DNA of 64,000 bases from positions 124,001-188,000 of the forward strand of contig NZ_AKJW01000083.1 in NCBI RefSeq assembly GCF_000282135.1, given 5' to 3'. A program made the translations under genes and the position numbers. This DNA comes from Herbaspirillum sp. CF444. GTDB lineage: Bacteria; Pseudomonadota; Gammaproteobacteria; Burkholderiales; Burkholderiaceae_D. Below are positions 54,417 through 62,459 of this stretch, piece by piece (position 1 is the first letter of the stretch; every line of letters begins with the position of its first letter). The notes under the pieces were generated by a model, which was not told where the DNA came from, did not search any database, and worked only from the letters and a program-made list of their open reading frames with translations.

Positions 54417-54670
54417 GGTCCTCTTGTCAAGACTGAACCGCCCCGGGTTTAGGGGCGGCTGGTTGGTTTAAAGTTGAGCTTAACGCTGGCCCGATATGAG
54501 CGCTCCATTTTATGTCCTTCTTCATTAGAGAAAAAAACATTGGGAATTATTGCGCGACGATCGTCCCCAAGCCGTTCATCTTGGCGTTACCATACCTCTC
54601 CAACGCGTGACAATCATCGAGGAATACAGTCTGTGCAAATCTGACCATCTGAAAACTCCAGGACGAAACC

Positions 54671-55102
54671 ATGAAAAAACCGGGCGCAAGCGAAGGTCAA
54701 TCCGCATCTGACCTGATCTCCCAAAAAATCGCCACCCTCGCAGACTGGCGCAGCGCAACCCTCACCAAAATGCGTGAGCTGATCCGGCAAGAAGATCCGG
54801 AAGTCATCGAAGAAATGAAATGGGGCGACGTCCCCGTCTGGTCACACGACGGCATCCTCTGCACCGGCGAGTCCTACAAGAAGGTGGTCAAGCTGACCTT
54901 TGCCAAGGGCGCGTCGCTGCAGGATCCTGCGTCGCTGTTCAACGCGAGTCTCGATGGCAATGCGCGTCGCGCGATCGATATTTATGAAGGGGAAGAGATT
55001 GATGCGGCGGCGTTCAAGGCCTTGATTCGTGAGGCGATAGCCTTCAATAGTGCCGGCAAGTCGGCTGCAAAACCGAAGTCTGTGAAGAAGGCTAAGGATT
55101 AG
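54671..55102 (+). CDS. DUF1801 family protein
   Basis: The 143-residue protein matches the YdhG/DUF1801 group: ADWRSATLTKMRELIRQEDPEVIEEMKWGDVPVWSHDGILC, then KKVVKLTFAKGASLQDP and the C-terminal basic tail KSAAKPKSVKKAKD. The family is compact and of unclear function. It is transcribed alone, convergent with siaD. Confidence 0.88.
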   Translation: MKKPGASEGQSASDLISQKIATLADWRSATLTKMRELIRQEDPEVIEEMKWGDVPVWSHDGILCTGESYKKVVKLTFAKGASLQDPASLFNASLDGNARRAIDIYEGEEIDAAAFKALIREAIAFNSAGKSAAKPKSVKKAKD

Positions 55103-55252
55103 ACTTACTGCGGACATGGCAGCGGTCGACGCTGCCAACTTTGATCAGAGGCGGTCTTTGAGAGGCGCGCATCCAAAACCGCTTTCGCTCCGGAACAACT
55201 TCCCTCCCCGCCCTCAGCATTCAGCACTTACACGCAAGACTTACAACGCCAC

Positions 55253-55963
55253 TCAAGCGTCCCGCTCCACGCGATTCCTGCCGCCGTGTTTAGCCTTGTA
55301 CAGCGCCGCATCGGCACGTGCATAAGCATCTTCAAAATCGGCGCCGACCTCGCTCCAGGAGATGCCGAAGCTGGCTGTCACCGGGCGTGACGGCAGGCAG
55401 GGGAAGACCTCTTGCACGATCGCCAGCCTGATTTCTTCCGCGATCACCACCGCTGCGTCGAGCGACACGCCGGGCAGCAGTATGGTGAATTCTTCGCCGC
55501 CGACGCGGCCGATGTCGCCTTCGCCGCTGAGGGTTCTGCGCAGGCGATTTACCAGTTCGCGGATGACGGCGTCGCCGGTGGGGTGACCGAATTCGTCGTT
55601 GATGCGCTTGAAGAAATCGATGTCGAGAACGACGAGGGACAGCGAAGTGCTCTTGAGGAAATGATGCGCGCGCTCGAAGATGGCGCCGCGGTTCAACGCA
55701 CCGGTGAGGTTGTCGTGCCTGGCCTTGTAATCCAGCTCGTCGCTCAGTTGTTTCAGCCTGGAGTTGACCTGATTGAGCTCGCGTTCGGTGCGGTCGCTGC
55801 GCGCGATCAGGCGACGGCTTTCGCGCATGAGCCTGCCGTAACTTTTGACCAGCTCTTCCAAGGCCTGCCGATATTGGTCCGGATCTTCGGCGCCGTCCGC
55901 CACTACCCGGGTGGCGCGGGCAAGAACCGCCGTCTCCGCTTCAAAAAGGTCGACGTCCGTCAT
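55253..55963 (-). CDS. siaD: SiaD-type diguanylate cyclase
   Basis: The 236-residue protein has an N-terminal coiled-coil region (about 20-75) and a C-terminal GGDEF domain (about 80-233) with a GGEEF active site (RVGGEEFTI) and the LVVLDIDFFKRINDEFGH motif. It lacks a membrane or classical input domain, as in SiaD, where the partner SiaC binds the N-terminal coil and activates c-di-GMP synthesis. It overlaps siaC by four bases and is the last gene of the sia operon. Confidence 0.88.
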   Translation of the reverse strand: MTDVDLFEAETAVLARATRVVADGAEDPDQYRQALEELVKSYGRLMRESRRLIARSDRTERELNQVNSRLKQLSDELDYKARHDNLTGALNRGAIFERAHHFLKSTSLSLVVLDIDFFKRINDEFGHPTGDAVIRELVNRLRRTLSGEGDIGRVGGEEFTILLPGVSLDAAVVIAEEIRLAIVQEVFPCLPSRPVTASFGISWSEVGADFEDAYARADAALYKAKHGGRNRVERDA

Positions 55964-56367
55964 AGGCTTTTTACTGCGTGATCGTGGAAGACGAGATTAG
56001 GGAAGTCTTCGCTCAGTTCCTGCCCGAATTCGAAGATGGTATCGTCTTCTTCGTCGTGATACCAGTTGAGGACGACTTCGGTGCCGGACTTGGCTTTCTC
56101 GTTGAGCGTGCCGAACAGCGAGAACAGCATCTTGGTGCTGGAGCTGTTGAAGTAGGCCAGCGCCACGTTGACCGCGATGGTCGTTCCCTCCGCGTCCTGC
56201 TCCAGGAACTGGCGCAGCACGGCGATGATGTCGCCCCAGAACTGCGCAGCGTTTTCCGGATAGGATTCCCCTTTCAGCGAGAGCTTGCGCTCGTCGAAAC
56301 GGAAATCCACTTCGGGGGAACTCGGACTGGCCGCTATAAATAAGTTATCCATATTTGCATTCTTCAT
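55960..56367 (-). CDS. siaC: SiaC-type phosphoswitch protein (DUF1987)
   Basis: The 135-residue protein matches DUF1987/SiaC: VDFRFDERKLSLKGESYPEN, then VALAYFNSSSTKMLFSLFG. The Thr of SSSTKM (about residue 78 here) corresponds to the residue phosphorylated in SiaC. Unphosphorylated SiaC activates SiaD; SiaB phosphorylates it and SiaA dephosphorylates it. A second in-frame ATG five codons in could be the real start. Confidence 0.88.
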   Translation of the reverse strand: MKNANMDNLFIAASPSSPEVDFRFDERKLSLKGESYPENAAQFWGDIIAVLRQFLEQDAEGTTIAVNVALAYFNSSSTKMLFSLFGTLNEKAKSGTEVVLNWYHDEEDDTIFEFGQELSEDFPNLVFHDHAVKSL

Positions 56368-56417
56368 TCAGATAAACCGCGAACAACACCTCTCCCGTCA
56401 TCGCCACGCATGACGGA

Positions 56418-56990
56418 TCAGATCGTTGCCCTTAAATAAAACATTGACGTGCCGTCAGCGGCCGGCGGCGAGAATTCGAACTCCAGCGGTGCGCTGGCGT
56501 CGCGCGCCATCGTCAGGAAACCGAGACCAGCGCCTTTGCTGTCCGGCGGCGTCTCGGAGCGCAGCATTTCCTTATACTCCGATTTGATTTCGTCGATGGT
56601 GAGCGAGCGCAGATGTTCGAGCTTTTCGCGCAGCTTTTCGGCGACGACGGCATTGACCGGATTGGAACAATGCAGGTAGTAGCGCTCGTCGGTCAGCGAA
56701 ATGAACACCGCGCCATGACGCATCGATGCCTCGGAGATGCCTGCCTTCTCATACGAGTCGGCCGAGTAATGCACGATGTTTTGCGTCATTTCAATGAACG
56801 AAGAAAACAGCTTGCGGCGCGTCACCGCGACCGCGCCGGTGTGCTCGGCGCGCAGCTTGACGGCATCGGCCATCGCGGCGATGATCGTTTGCGAAAAATA
56901 ACCGACATAGTAAAAAATCACGTCGCGCCGCTCGACGCACCGGTTGAAATCATCCCACTGCTGCTGAATCGCGTTCATGGCTATCTGCAC
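56418..56990 (-). CDS. siaB: SiaB-type protein kinase
   Basis: The 190-residue protein matches SiaB, a single-domain GHKL-like kinase. It has a conserved FSSFIEMTQNIVHYSADSYE helix (HK-like N-box) and the glycine segment DSKGAGLGFLTMARDA near the C-terminus. It has no membrane helices. It starts one base after the siaA stop. An alternate start lies four codons in (MNAIQQQWDDF). Confidence 0.82.
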   Translation of the reverse strand: MQIAMNAIQQQWDDFNRCVERRDVIFYYVGYFSQTIIAAMADAVKLRAEHTGAVAVTRRKLFSSFIEMTQNIVHYSADSYEKAGISEASMRHGAVFISLTDERYYLHCSNPVNAVVAEKLREKLEHLRSLTIDEIKSEYKEMLRSETPPDSKGAGLGFLTMARDASAPLEFEFSPPAADGTSMFYLRATI

Positions 56991-58295
56991 TCAAATCTGC
57001 TTGCTGTTAATCGATCCGCGCAGGCGGAAACTGAAAAAGGTCAGGTCATCGCGGCGACGCTGATGGCCCTGGTAGTTCTTTTGTTCTTCCATGATTTTCT
57101 TGCCGAACGCCGACATGGACAGATCGCGATTGGCGAGCATGGCGTTGCGCAGGCGCTGCTTGCCGAAGGCGATGTTCTTCGGGCCGCCGATCTGGTCGAT
57201 GATGCCGTCGGTGGCCGTCATGACGACGGCGCCTTCGGTCAGTTGCACGCTGCGGTTGCTCCACTTCATGTCGTCGGGGGTATCGATGTAGCCGAGACCG
57301 GTGCGCGAACCATCCAGGGTCTGTACTTCTTCTGCGCCAGGCAAGAGCACCAGCAAAGGCATCTTGGCGCTGGCGTAGGTGAGGCTGTCGGTGGCCGCTT
57401 CGAACCAGAAGAAGCAGGCATCCATGCCGTCGTCGGACTCCGAGTGCTGCTCGGCCGTGGCGTGCTGTCCGAGTACGCGCTTCATGCCGCGGTTGACCTC
57501 GCCCATGACGCGCGCCGGATCGTGCGGGCCGTGTTGCTCCAGCGCCTGCTTGAGCGAGGACGACGCGATCAGGGTGAGGAACGCGCCCGGCACGCCGTGC
57601 CCCGTGCAATCGGCCACCGCGGCAAACCAGCCGTCGGCATAGCGTTCGAAATGATAGAAGTCGCCGCCCACCACGTCGCGCGGCTCCCAGACCAGGCAGG
57701 CATCGGCAAGCGCCTGCGACATCGCCGTGCGTGAAGCGCTCAGCATGGCGCGCTGGATCACGCTGGCGTAGTCGATGCTCTGCATGACCTGGCGGTTTTT
57801 TTCCGCCTGCAACGCCACCATCATGCGCATCAGATCGAGGCCGGAGCCGAGGCCGGTAAATTTGCCCTGGTCGACGATCATGAAGCCGTCCGCCAGCGTC
57901 TTGTCGCCGGATTCCACTGCCAGGGCGCCGAGCGTCTCGATGGAGGTGTCGACCTCGACAATGAGCGGGTCCTTGTCCATGAACGCGATGCAGCTCTTCT
58001 TTTCGTAGAGCTCGCGGTGGTAAGGCTTGGACATCTGCGACATGAAGATATTGCGGCTGATGAGCCCGATCGGATGACCGTCCTCCAGCACCGGCAAGCT
58101 GATCAGCTCGCGATGCCGCCCGAATACCTCCAGGACCTTGGCGTTGTTCTCTTCGAAGGTCACTGCGGGTACGCTCACCGCCAGCGCACTGGCTGTCGGT
58201 TGTTGCAAATGACGCCCCACAGCCGGCGCAAGACTAAAATCGGTGTCCACGTGGTCCCAATCCCGGTTAACGGCAAATTGTTGTTTAACCAGCAA
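56991..58295 (-). CDS. siaA: SiaA-type PP2C phosphatase with CBS domains
   Basis: The 434-residue protein has an N-terminal pair of CBS-like repeats (about 40-170, with ELISLPVLEDGHPIGLISRNIF and GFMIVDQGKFTGLGS) and a C-terminal SpoIIE-type PP2C phosphatase. The phosphatase motifs are VVGGDFYHF, VADCTGHGVPGAFLT, VVMTATDGIIDQIGG and RRDDLTFF, so the metal-binding aspartates are intact. The Pseudomonas aeruginosa SiaA has a membrane/HAMP sensor instead. It heads siaABCD and lies 86 bases after galM. Confidence 0.85.
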   Translation of the reverse strand: MLVKQQFAVNRDWDHVDTDFSLAPAVGRHLQQPTASALAVSVPAVTFEENNAKVLEVFGRHRELISLPVLEDGHPIGLISRNIFMSQMSKPYHRELYEKKSCIAFMDKDPLIVEVDTSIETLGALAVESGDKTLADGFMIVDQGKFTGLGSGLDLMRMMVALQAEKNRQVMQSIDYASVIQRAMLSASRTAMSQALADACLVWEPRDVVGGDFYHFERYADGWFAAVADCTGHGVPGAFLTLIASSSLKQALEQHGPHDPARVMGEVNRGMKRVLGQHATAEQHSESDDGMDACFFWFEAATDSLTYASAKMPLLVLLPGAEEVQTLDGSRTGLGYIDTPDDMKWSNRSVQLTEGAVVMTATDGIIDQIGGPKNIAFGKQRLRNAMLANRDLSMSAFGKKIMEEQKNYQGHQRRRDDLTFFSFRLRGSINSKQI

Positions 58296-58381
58296 TTTTA
58301 GTTAACTAGTGTGACAGCGATATGACGCTCTCCGCGCCCAGGCCAGGCGGGCTGTGCCGGCTTCGGCGCCGCCCCAAAGGG

Positions 58382-59446
58382 CTATTGCCTGACGCTCAGC
58401 CGATATGCCGTGGTCTGGCGGTAGACTTGGCCCGGCCGCAGGATGACGGCTTCCCGCTCCGGGGTGTTGACCTGATCCGGATAAGCCTGTGCTTCCAGGC
58501 AAAAGCCGTCATGCATGGCATAGGGTTGCGGCGCGCGTCCCTGCACGCCTTGCAGGAAATTGCCGCTGTAGAACTGCAGGCCGTTCTCGGTGGTCGAGAC
58601 GGTCAGCTCGCGACCGGAGCCCGGATCGTAGACCGTCGCCACGTCGCGCAAGGGCTGGAAGCGGCGTCCCGGATCGGCGATGTCGCCGTTTTCCCGGCGC
58701 AGGCAATAGCAGTGGTCGAAGCCACCGGCCACTTTCAGCTGCTCGTCGGGCCAGGCCAGCCGGGGACCGATCGGCGCCGGCTGGCGGAAGTCGAAAGCGC
58801 TGCCGGCGACCTTGGCGAGCTTCTCGGGAATCAGCCGGCGGTCGACCTGCAGATAGGCGTCGGCGTCGATGGACAGAATATGGTCGCAGATGTCGCCGGC
58901 GCCGCCGTTAAGGTTGAAGTAGCCGTGCGAGGTCAGGTTGAGCGGCGTGGGCGCATCCGTCGTGGCGGTGTAGTCGATGCACAAGCGGCCGTCGTCGTCC
59001 AGGCGATACAGCACCGAGACCAGCACATTGCCGGGAAAACCTGCCGCGCCGTGCGGCGACGCCAGCGTCATCCTCAGGCCTTCGGGATCGGTCTGCACCT
59101 GCCACGGCATCAGGTGAAACCCGCCCTCGCCGCCGTGCAGATGGTTGTCGCCTTCATTGCGGTCGATCTGGTAGTCGACGCCGTCCAGCGTGAAGCTGCC
59201 GTTGGCGATGCGATTGCCCCAGCGGCCGATCACGCCGCCGAAGTAGGCGGGGTTGGCGAGGTAGCCTTCGCTGCCGGCGTAACCGAGCAGGACGTCGGCT
59301 TCGCGGCCGTAGCGATCCGGCGCCCACCACGAAATCAGCGTGGCGCCGCGGTCGCTGATGACCACGCGCATGTCGTGTGCATTGCGCAAGGTGTAGAGGG
59401 TGACGCCGTGTTCGGCGGGGGCGCTGGTGATGGTGAAATGTGTCAT
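58382..59446 (-). CDS. galM: Aldose 1-epimerase (galactose mutarotase)
   Basis: The 354-residue mutarotase shows the family motifs GRWGNRIANGSF, NEGDNHLHGG (His near the active site), NLTSHGYFNLNGG (catalytic His) and a late GFCLEAQAYPD with the catalytic Glu. It interconverts anomers of glucose, galactose or xylose. I use the ATG at 59446 (MTHFTITSAP). An earlier ATG at 59524 lies two bases after the xylR stop and would add 26 weakly conserved residues. It is downstream of xylR. Confidence 0.9.
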   Translation of the reverse strand: MTHFTITSAPAEHGVTLYTLRNAHDMRVVISDRGATLISWWAPDRYGREADVLLGYAGSEGYLANPAYFGGVIGRWGNRIANGSFTLDGVDYQIDRNEGDNHLHGGEGGFHLMPWQVQTDPEGLRMTLASPHGAAGFPGNVLVSVLYRLDDDGRLCIDYTATTDAPTPLNLTSHGYFNLNGGAGDICDHILSIDADAYLQVDRRLIPEKLAKVAGSAFDFRQPAPIGPRLAWPDEQLKVAGGFDHCYCLRRENGDIADPGRRFQPLRDVATVYDPGSGRELTVSTTENGLQFYSGNFLQGVQGRAPQPYAMHDGFCLEAQAYPDQVNTPEREAVILRPGQVYRQTTAYRLSVRQ

Positions 59447-59525
59447 CGTCTGGAAAATTGGCGATGGATTGACGCGGTCAATCCATTCGTTGATTTGTTC
59501 GCGTGCCTGTTCGTTCGCGTGCATG

Positions 59526-60806
59526 TCAGTTGCCGTTGGCGTGTTCTCTCACGGCCGGTGCGATCATCGGCGGTGCCGCAACAGGAGATTTTTTCTTCGA
59601 CAGGTAGACGGATTTCCGGGACGCATCGTCGCCGGCCATCTGCTCCTGATATTCCCTCGGCGTGCAACCGAGTTCGCGCTTGAAGACGGCGTGCATGTAT
59701 TGCACCGACGTAAATCCGCAAGTGACGGCAATGTCGGCGACGTTGCTGTCGGCCTGTTGCAGCAGGCGCTTGGCGGCGTCGAGTTTGAAACGCAGGATCT
59801 CGTCGTGCACGCTGCGCCCCAGCTCGCGACGGAAATACCACTCCAGCGAAGAGCGCGAGATGCCGACATAGTCGGCCACCTGTTCGGTCTTGATGCCCTG
59901 GCAGGCGTATTGGCGGATGAAATGCATGGCCTGCATCACGTGCGGATGATTGCGCGCCTCGTGGCGGCTCGACGCCAGCACGTTGATGCCGGCCGGCGGC
60001 ACCAGGATCCGCGTGTCGGCAAAACGCGCGCCGTGCAGCATCTGGTGCAGCAAGTGCGCTGCCGTGCGTCCCATCTCGACCGTTCCCTGAATCACCGAAC
60101 TCAATGGCACCCGCGTCAGGATGCGCGCCAGCGGATCATTGTCGATACCGATCAACGCAACTTGCTCGGGCACCGCAATGCCTGCGCACAAACACGCCTG
60201 CAACAACTGACGGGCACGCGCATCGGTCACGGCAATGATGCCGATCGGCTTGGGCAAGCTGCGCACCCAGGCGATCTGCTGCTCGACGGCGGTATCCCAG
60301 GACTGCGCGCTGGTGCCGACGCCGCGATAGATATGTCCCTGAATGCCGTCGCGCTGCATCAGCGCTTCGAAAGCTTTTTCACGCTCCTGCGCCCAGCGGT
60401 TGACGTCCGCCTTGGGCAGGCTGAAGCAGGCAAAATTTTGCAGTCCGGCTTCGATCAGATGGTCATAGGCCAGCTTCACCAGTTTGAAATTGTCGGTCGC
60501 GACGTAGGGAACGTCTCGCGGATAGTCGGCAGCATCGGCATAGGATCCGCCGACGGCTACCACCGGCAGATGCACTCCCGCCAGGGCTTCGCACGTGGCC
60601 GGATCGTCGAAGTCGGCGATGATGCCGTGCCCCTGCCAGCGCTCGATGCCCTGCAGGCGGCAGCGAAAATCCTCCTCCAGGTACAAGTCCCATGAGGCGC
60701 GCGTGCTGGTGAGGTATTCACCGATGCCGGCAATGATGTCGCGATCGAATATCTTGTTGCCGTTGAACAGCAGCGCAATGCGATGCACGGTCGGTACTCT
60801 TGTCAC
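59526..60806 (-). CDS. xylR: XylR-type AraC family xylose regulator
   Basis: The 426-residue protein has an N-terminal PBP1-like sugar-binding domain (about 8-275, IAVTDARARQLL, LIGIDNDPLARILTRVPLSSVIQG). A C-terminal AraC DNA-binding domain follows (about 290-390, VADYVGISRSSLEWYFRRELG, IAVTCGFTSVQYMHAVFKRELGCTPREYQ). XylR activates xylose uptake and catabolic genes when xylose binds. It is divergent from xylF with a 510-base gap. Confidence 0.93.
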   Translation of the reverse strand: MTRVPTVHRIALLFNGNKIFDRDIIAGIGEYLTSTRASWDLYLEEDFRCRLQGIERWQGHGIIADFDDPATCEALAGVHLPVVAVGGSYADAADYPRDVPYVATDNFKLVKLAYDHLIEAGLQNFACFSLPKADVNRWAQEREKAFEALMQRDGIQGHIYRGVGTSAQSWDTAVEQQIAWVRSLPKPIGIIAVTDARARQLLQACLCAGIAVPEQVALIGIDNDPLARILTRVPLSSVIQGTVEMGRTAAHLLHQMLHGARFADTRILVPPAGINVLASSRHEARNHPHVMQAMHFIRQYACQGIKTEQVADYVGISRSSLEWYFRRELGRSVHDEILRFKLDAAKRLLQQADSNVADIAVTCGFTSVQYMHAVFKRELGCTPREYQEQMAGDDASRKSVYLSKKKSPVAAPPMIAPAVREHANGN

Positions 60807-61316
60807 TCCGCTGTCTCCTGATGTCTCGCTGCCGGGCCTGCGACCGTCGGAATTTTTAATTGGCAGATTGCCATCTATTCTTTTTCCGGTCTTCCGATTT
60901 GCGCTCTGTGTCGGTCTTGTTATTCCAGCCTGCCGATTGTACCGAGGCGTCAGCGCCGCGTCAGGCCAAATACGGCTTTGTGCGACTGCAATAGAAAGAA
61001 TCGCTATCCCGGTTGGTGAATTTCGTAATTGTAGACGCCTGTCGCTGATTGCTAGTATGGCTCCACATCAAAACCGGTGGTGATCTTTCGTCCGGGAATG
61101 ATGGCGTAATAGCAGATGAACAGCGGATGAGCAGCGGATGAGCTGAGCGCCTTCCACCCTGAGTTTGCGGGGCCGGACAGCGAACCGCTTCATCCTCCCG
61201 GCATGGCGGCGAACCACAAATCAAACCACGAAAAGTCGCCGGAAAGAAAAGACCGATGCCGACCATGCGCGGGAGCATCCCCCCTTAAAAATCATAATGA
61301 AACTGGAGACCTGGCA
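60807..61316. other. xylR-xylF divergent regulatory region
   Basis: No gene is supported. A candidate xylF promoter is TTGTAG (61029-61034) with TAGTAT (61053-61058) at 18 bases, weak. Two direct copies of AGCGGATGAGC plus a partial copy occur at about 61115-61146. XylR sites are expected here but none was identified securely. Confidence 0.45.
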
Positions 61317-62333
61317 ATGAACGCAATCCTGAAAAAAAGTGTATTGGCATTGATGGCGGTGACCACGATTTCGCTGGTCAGCACGAGCGCCATGGCGGAC
61401 GCCAAGAATCCGAAAATCGGCTTTTCGATTGACGACCTGCGCGTCGAACGCTGGGCGCGCGATCGCGACTTCTTTACCGCAGCGGCAGAAAAACTGGGCG
61501 CCAAAGTATTCGTCCAGTCGGCCGACGCCAGCGAAGCACGCCAGATTTCCCAGATCGAAAACCTGATCTCGCGCGGCGTCGACGTGATCGTGATCGTGCC
61601 GTTCAACGCGACCGTGCTGACCAACACCATCAAGGAAGCCAAGAAGGCCGGCATCAAGGTACTGTCGTATGACCGCCTGATCCTCAATGCGGACGTCGAC
61701 GCCTATATTTCCTTCGACAATGAAAAGGTCGGCGAAATGCAGGCCGAAGGCGTGGTCAAGGCGCAATCGAAGGGCAACTTCTACCTGCTGGGCGGCTCGC
61801 CCACCGACAACAACGCCAAGATGTTGCGCGAAGGCCAGATGAAAGTGCTCAAGCCCTACATCGACAAGGGCGACATCAAGATCGTCGGCCAGCAATGGGT
61901 GAAGGACTGGAATCCGACGGAAGCCTTGTCCATCGTTGAAAACGCGCTGACCGCCAACAACAACAAGATCGACGCCATCGTCGCCTCCAACGACGGCACC
62001 GCCGGCGGCGCCATCCAGGCGCTGGCTGCGCAAAAGCTGGCCGGTAAAGTCCCGGTCTCAGGACAGGACGCCGACCTGGCCGCCGTCAAGCGCGTGGTCG
62101 CCGGCACCCAGACCATGACCGTGTACAAACCGCTCAAGCTGATCGCCACGGAAGCGGCCAGCCTGTCGGTGCATTTGGCCCGCAACGAGAAGCCGGCTTA
62201 CAACTCGCAATACGACAACGGTTTCAAGAAGGTCGACACCGTGCTGCTCAAGCCGATTCCGCTGACCAAGGCCAACGTCAACGTGCTGGTGGACGACGGT
62301 TTCTACACGCAAGCGCAAATCGGCGGCAAATAA
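61317..62333 (+). CDS. xylF: D-xylose ABC transporter substrate-binding protein
   Basis: The 338-residue periplasmic protein has a signal peptide (MNAILKKSVLALMAVTTISLVSTSAMA). The sugar-binding fold follows with KIGFSIDDLRVERWARDRDFF, SYDRLILNADVDAYISFDNEKVGEMQAEG and DAIVASNDGTAGGAIQALAAQ. It captures xylose and hands it to XylGH. GGAG lies eight bases before the ATG at 61317. It is divergent from xylR and 126 bases before xylG. Confidence 0.95.
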   Translation: MNAILKKSVLALMAVTTISLVSTSAMADAKNPKIGFSIDDLRVERWARDRDFFTAAAEKLGAKVFVQSADASEARQISQIENLISRGVDVIVIVPFNATVLTNTIKEAKKAGIKVLSYDRLILNADVDAYISFDNEKVGEMQAEGVVKAQSKGNFYLLGGSPTDNNAKMLREGQMKVLKPYIDKGDIKIVGQQWVKDWNPTEALSIVENALTANNNKIDAIVASNDGTAGGAIQALAAQKLAGKVPVSGQDADLAAVKRVVAGTQTMTVYKPLKLIATEAASLSVHLARNEKPAYNSQYDNGFKKVDTVLLKPIPLTKANVNVLVDDGFYTQAQIGGK

Positions 62334-62459
62334 CAACAAGAAATCATCCGGACGGGCCATGCGCCTGTCCGGCCTTGTCGCGTCGTCTTGTCCGATTGCG
62401 GTTGACGGTTACGCGTGGCAGCGTGACCGGTCCGCAGTTTTTACTCCACGAGAGCATGC

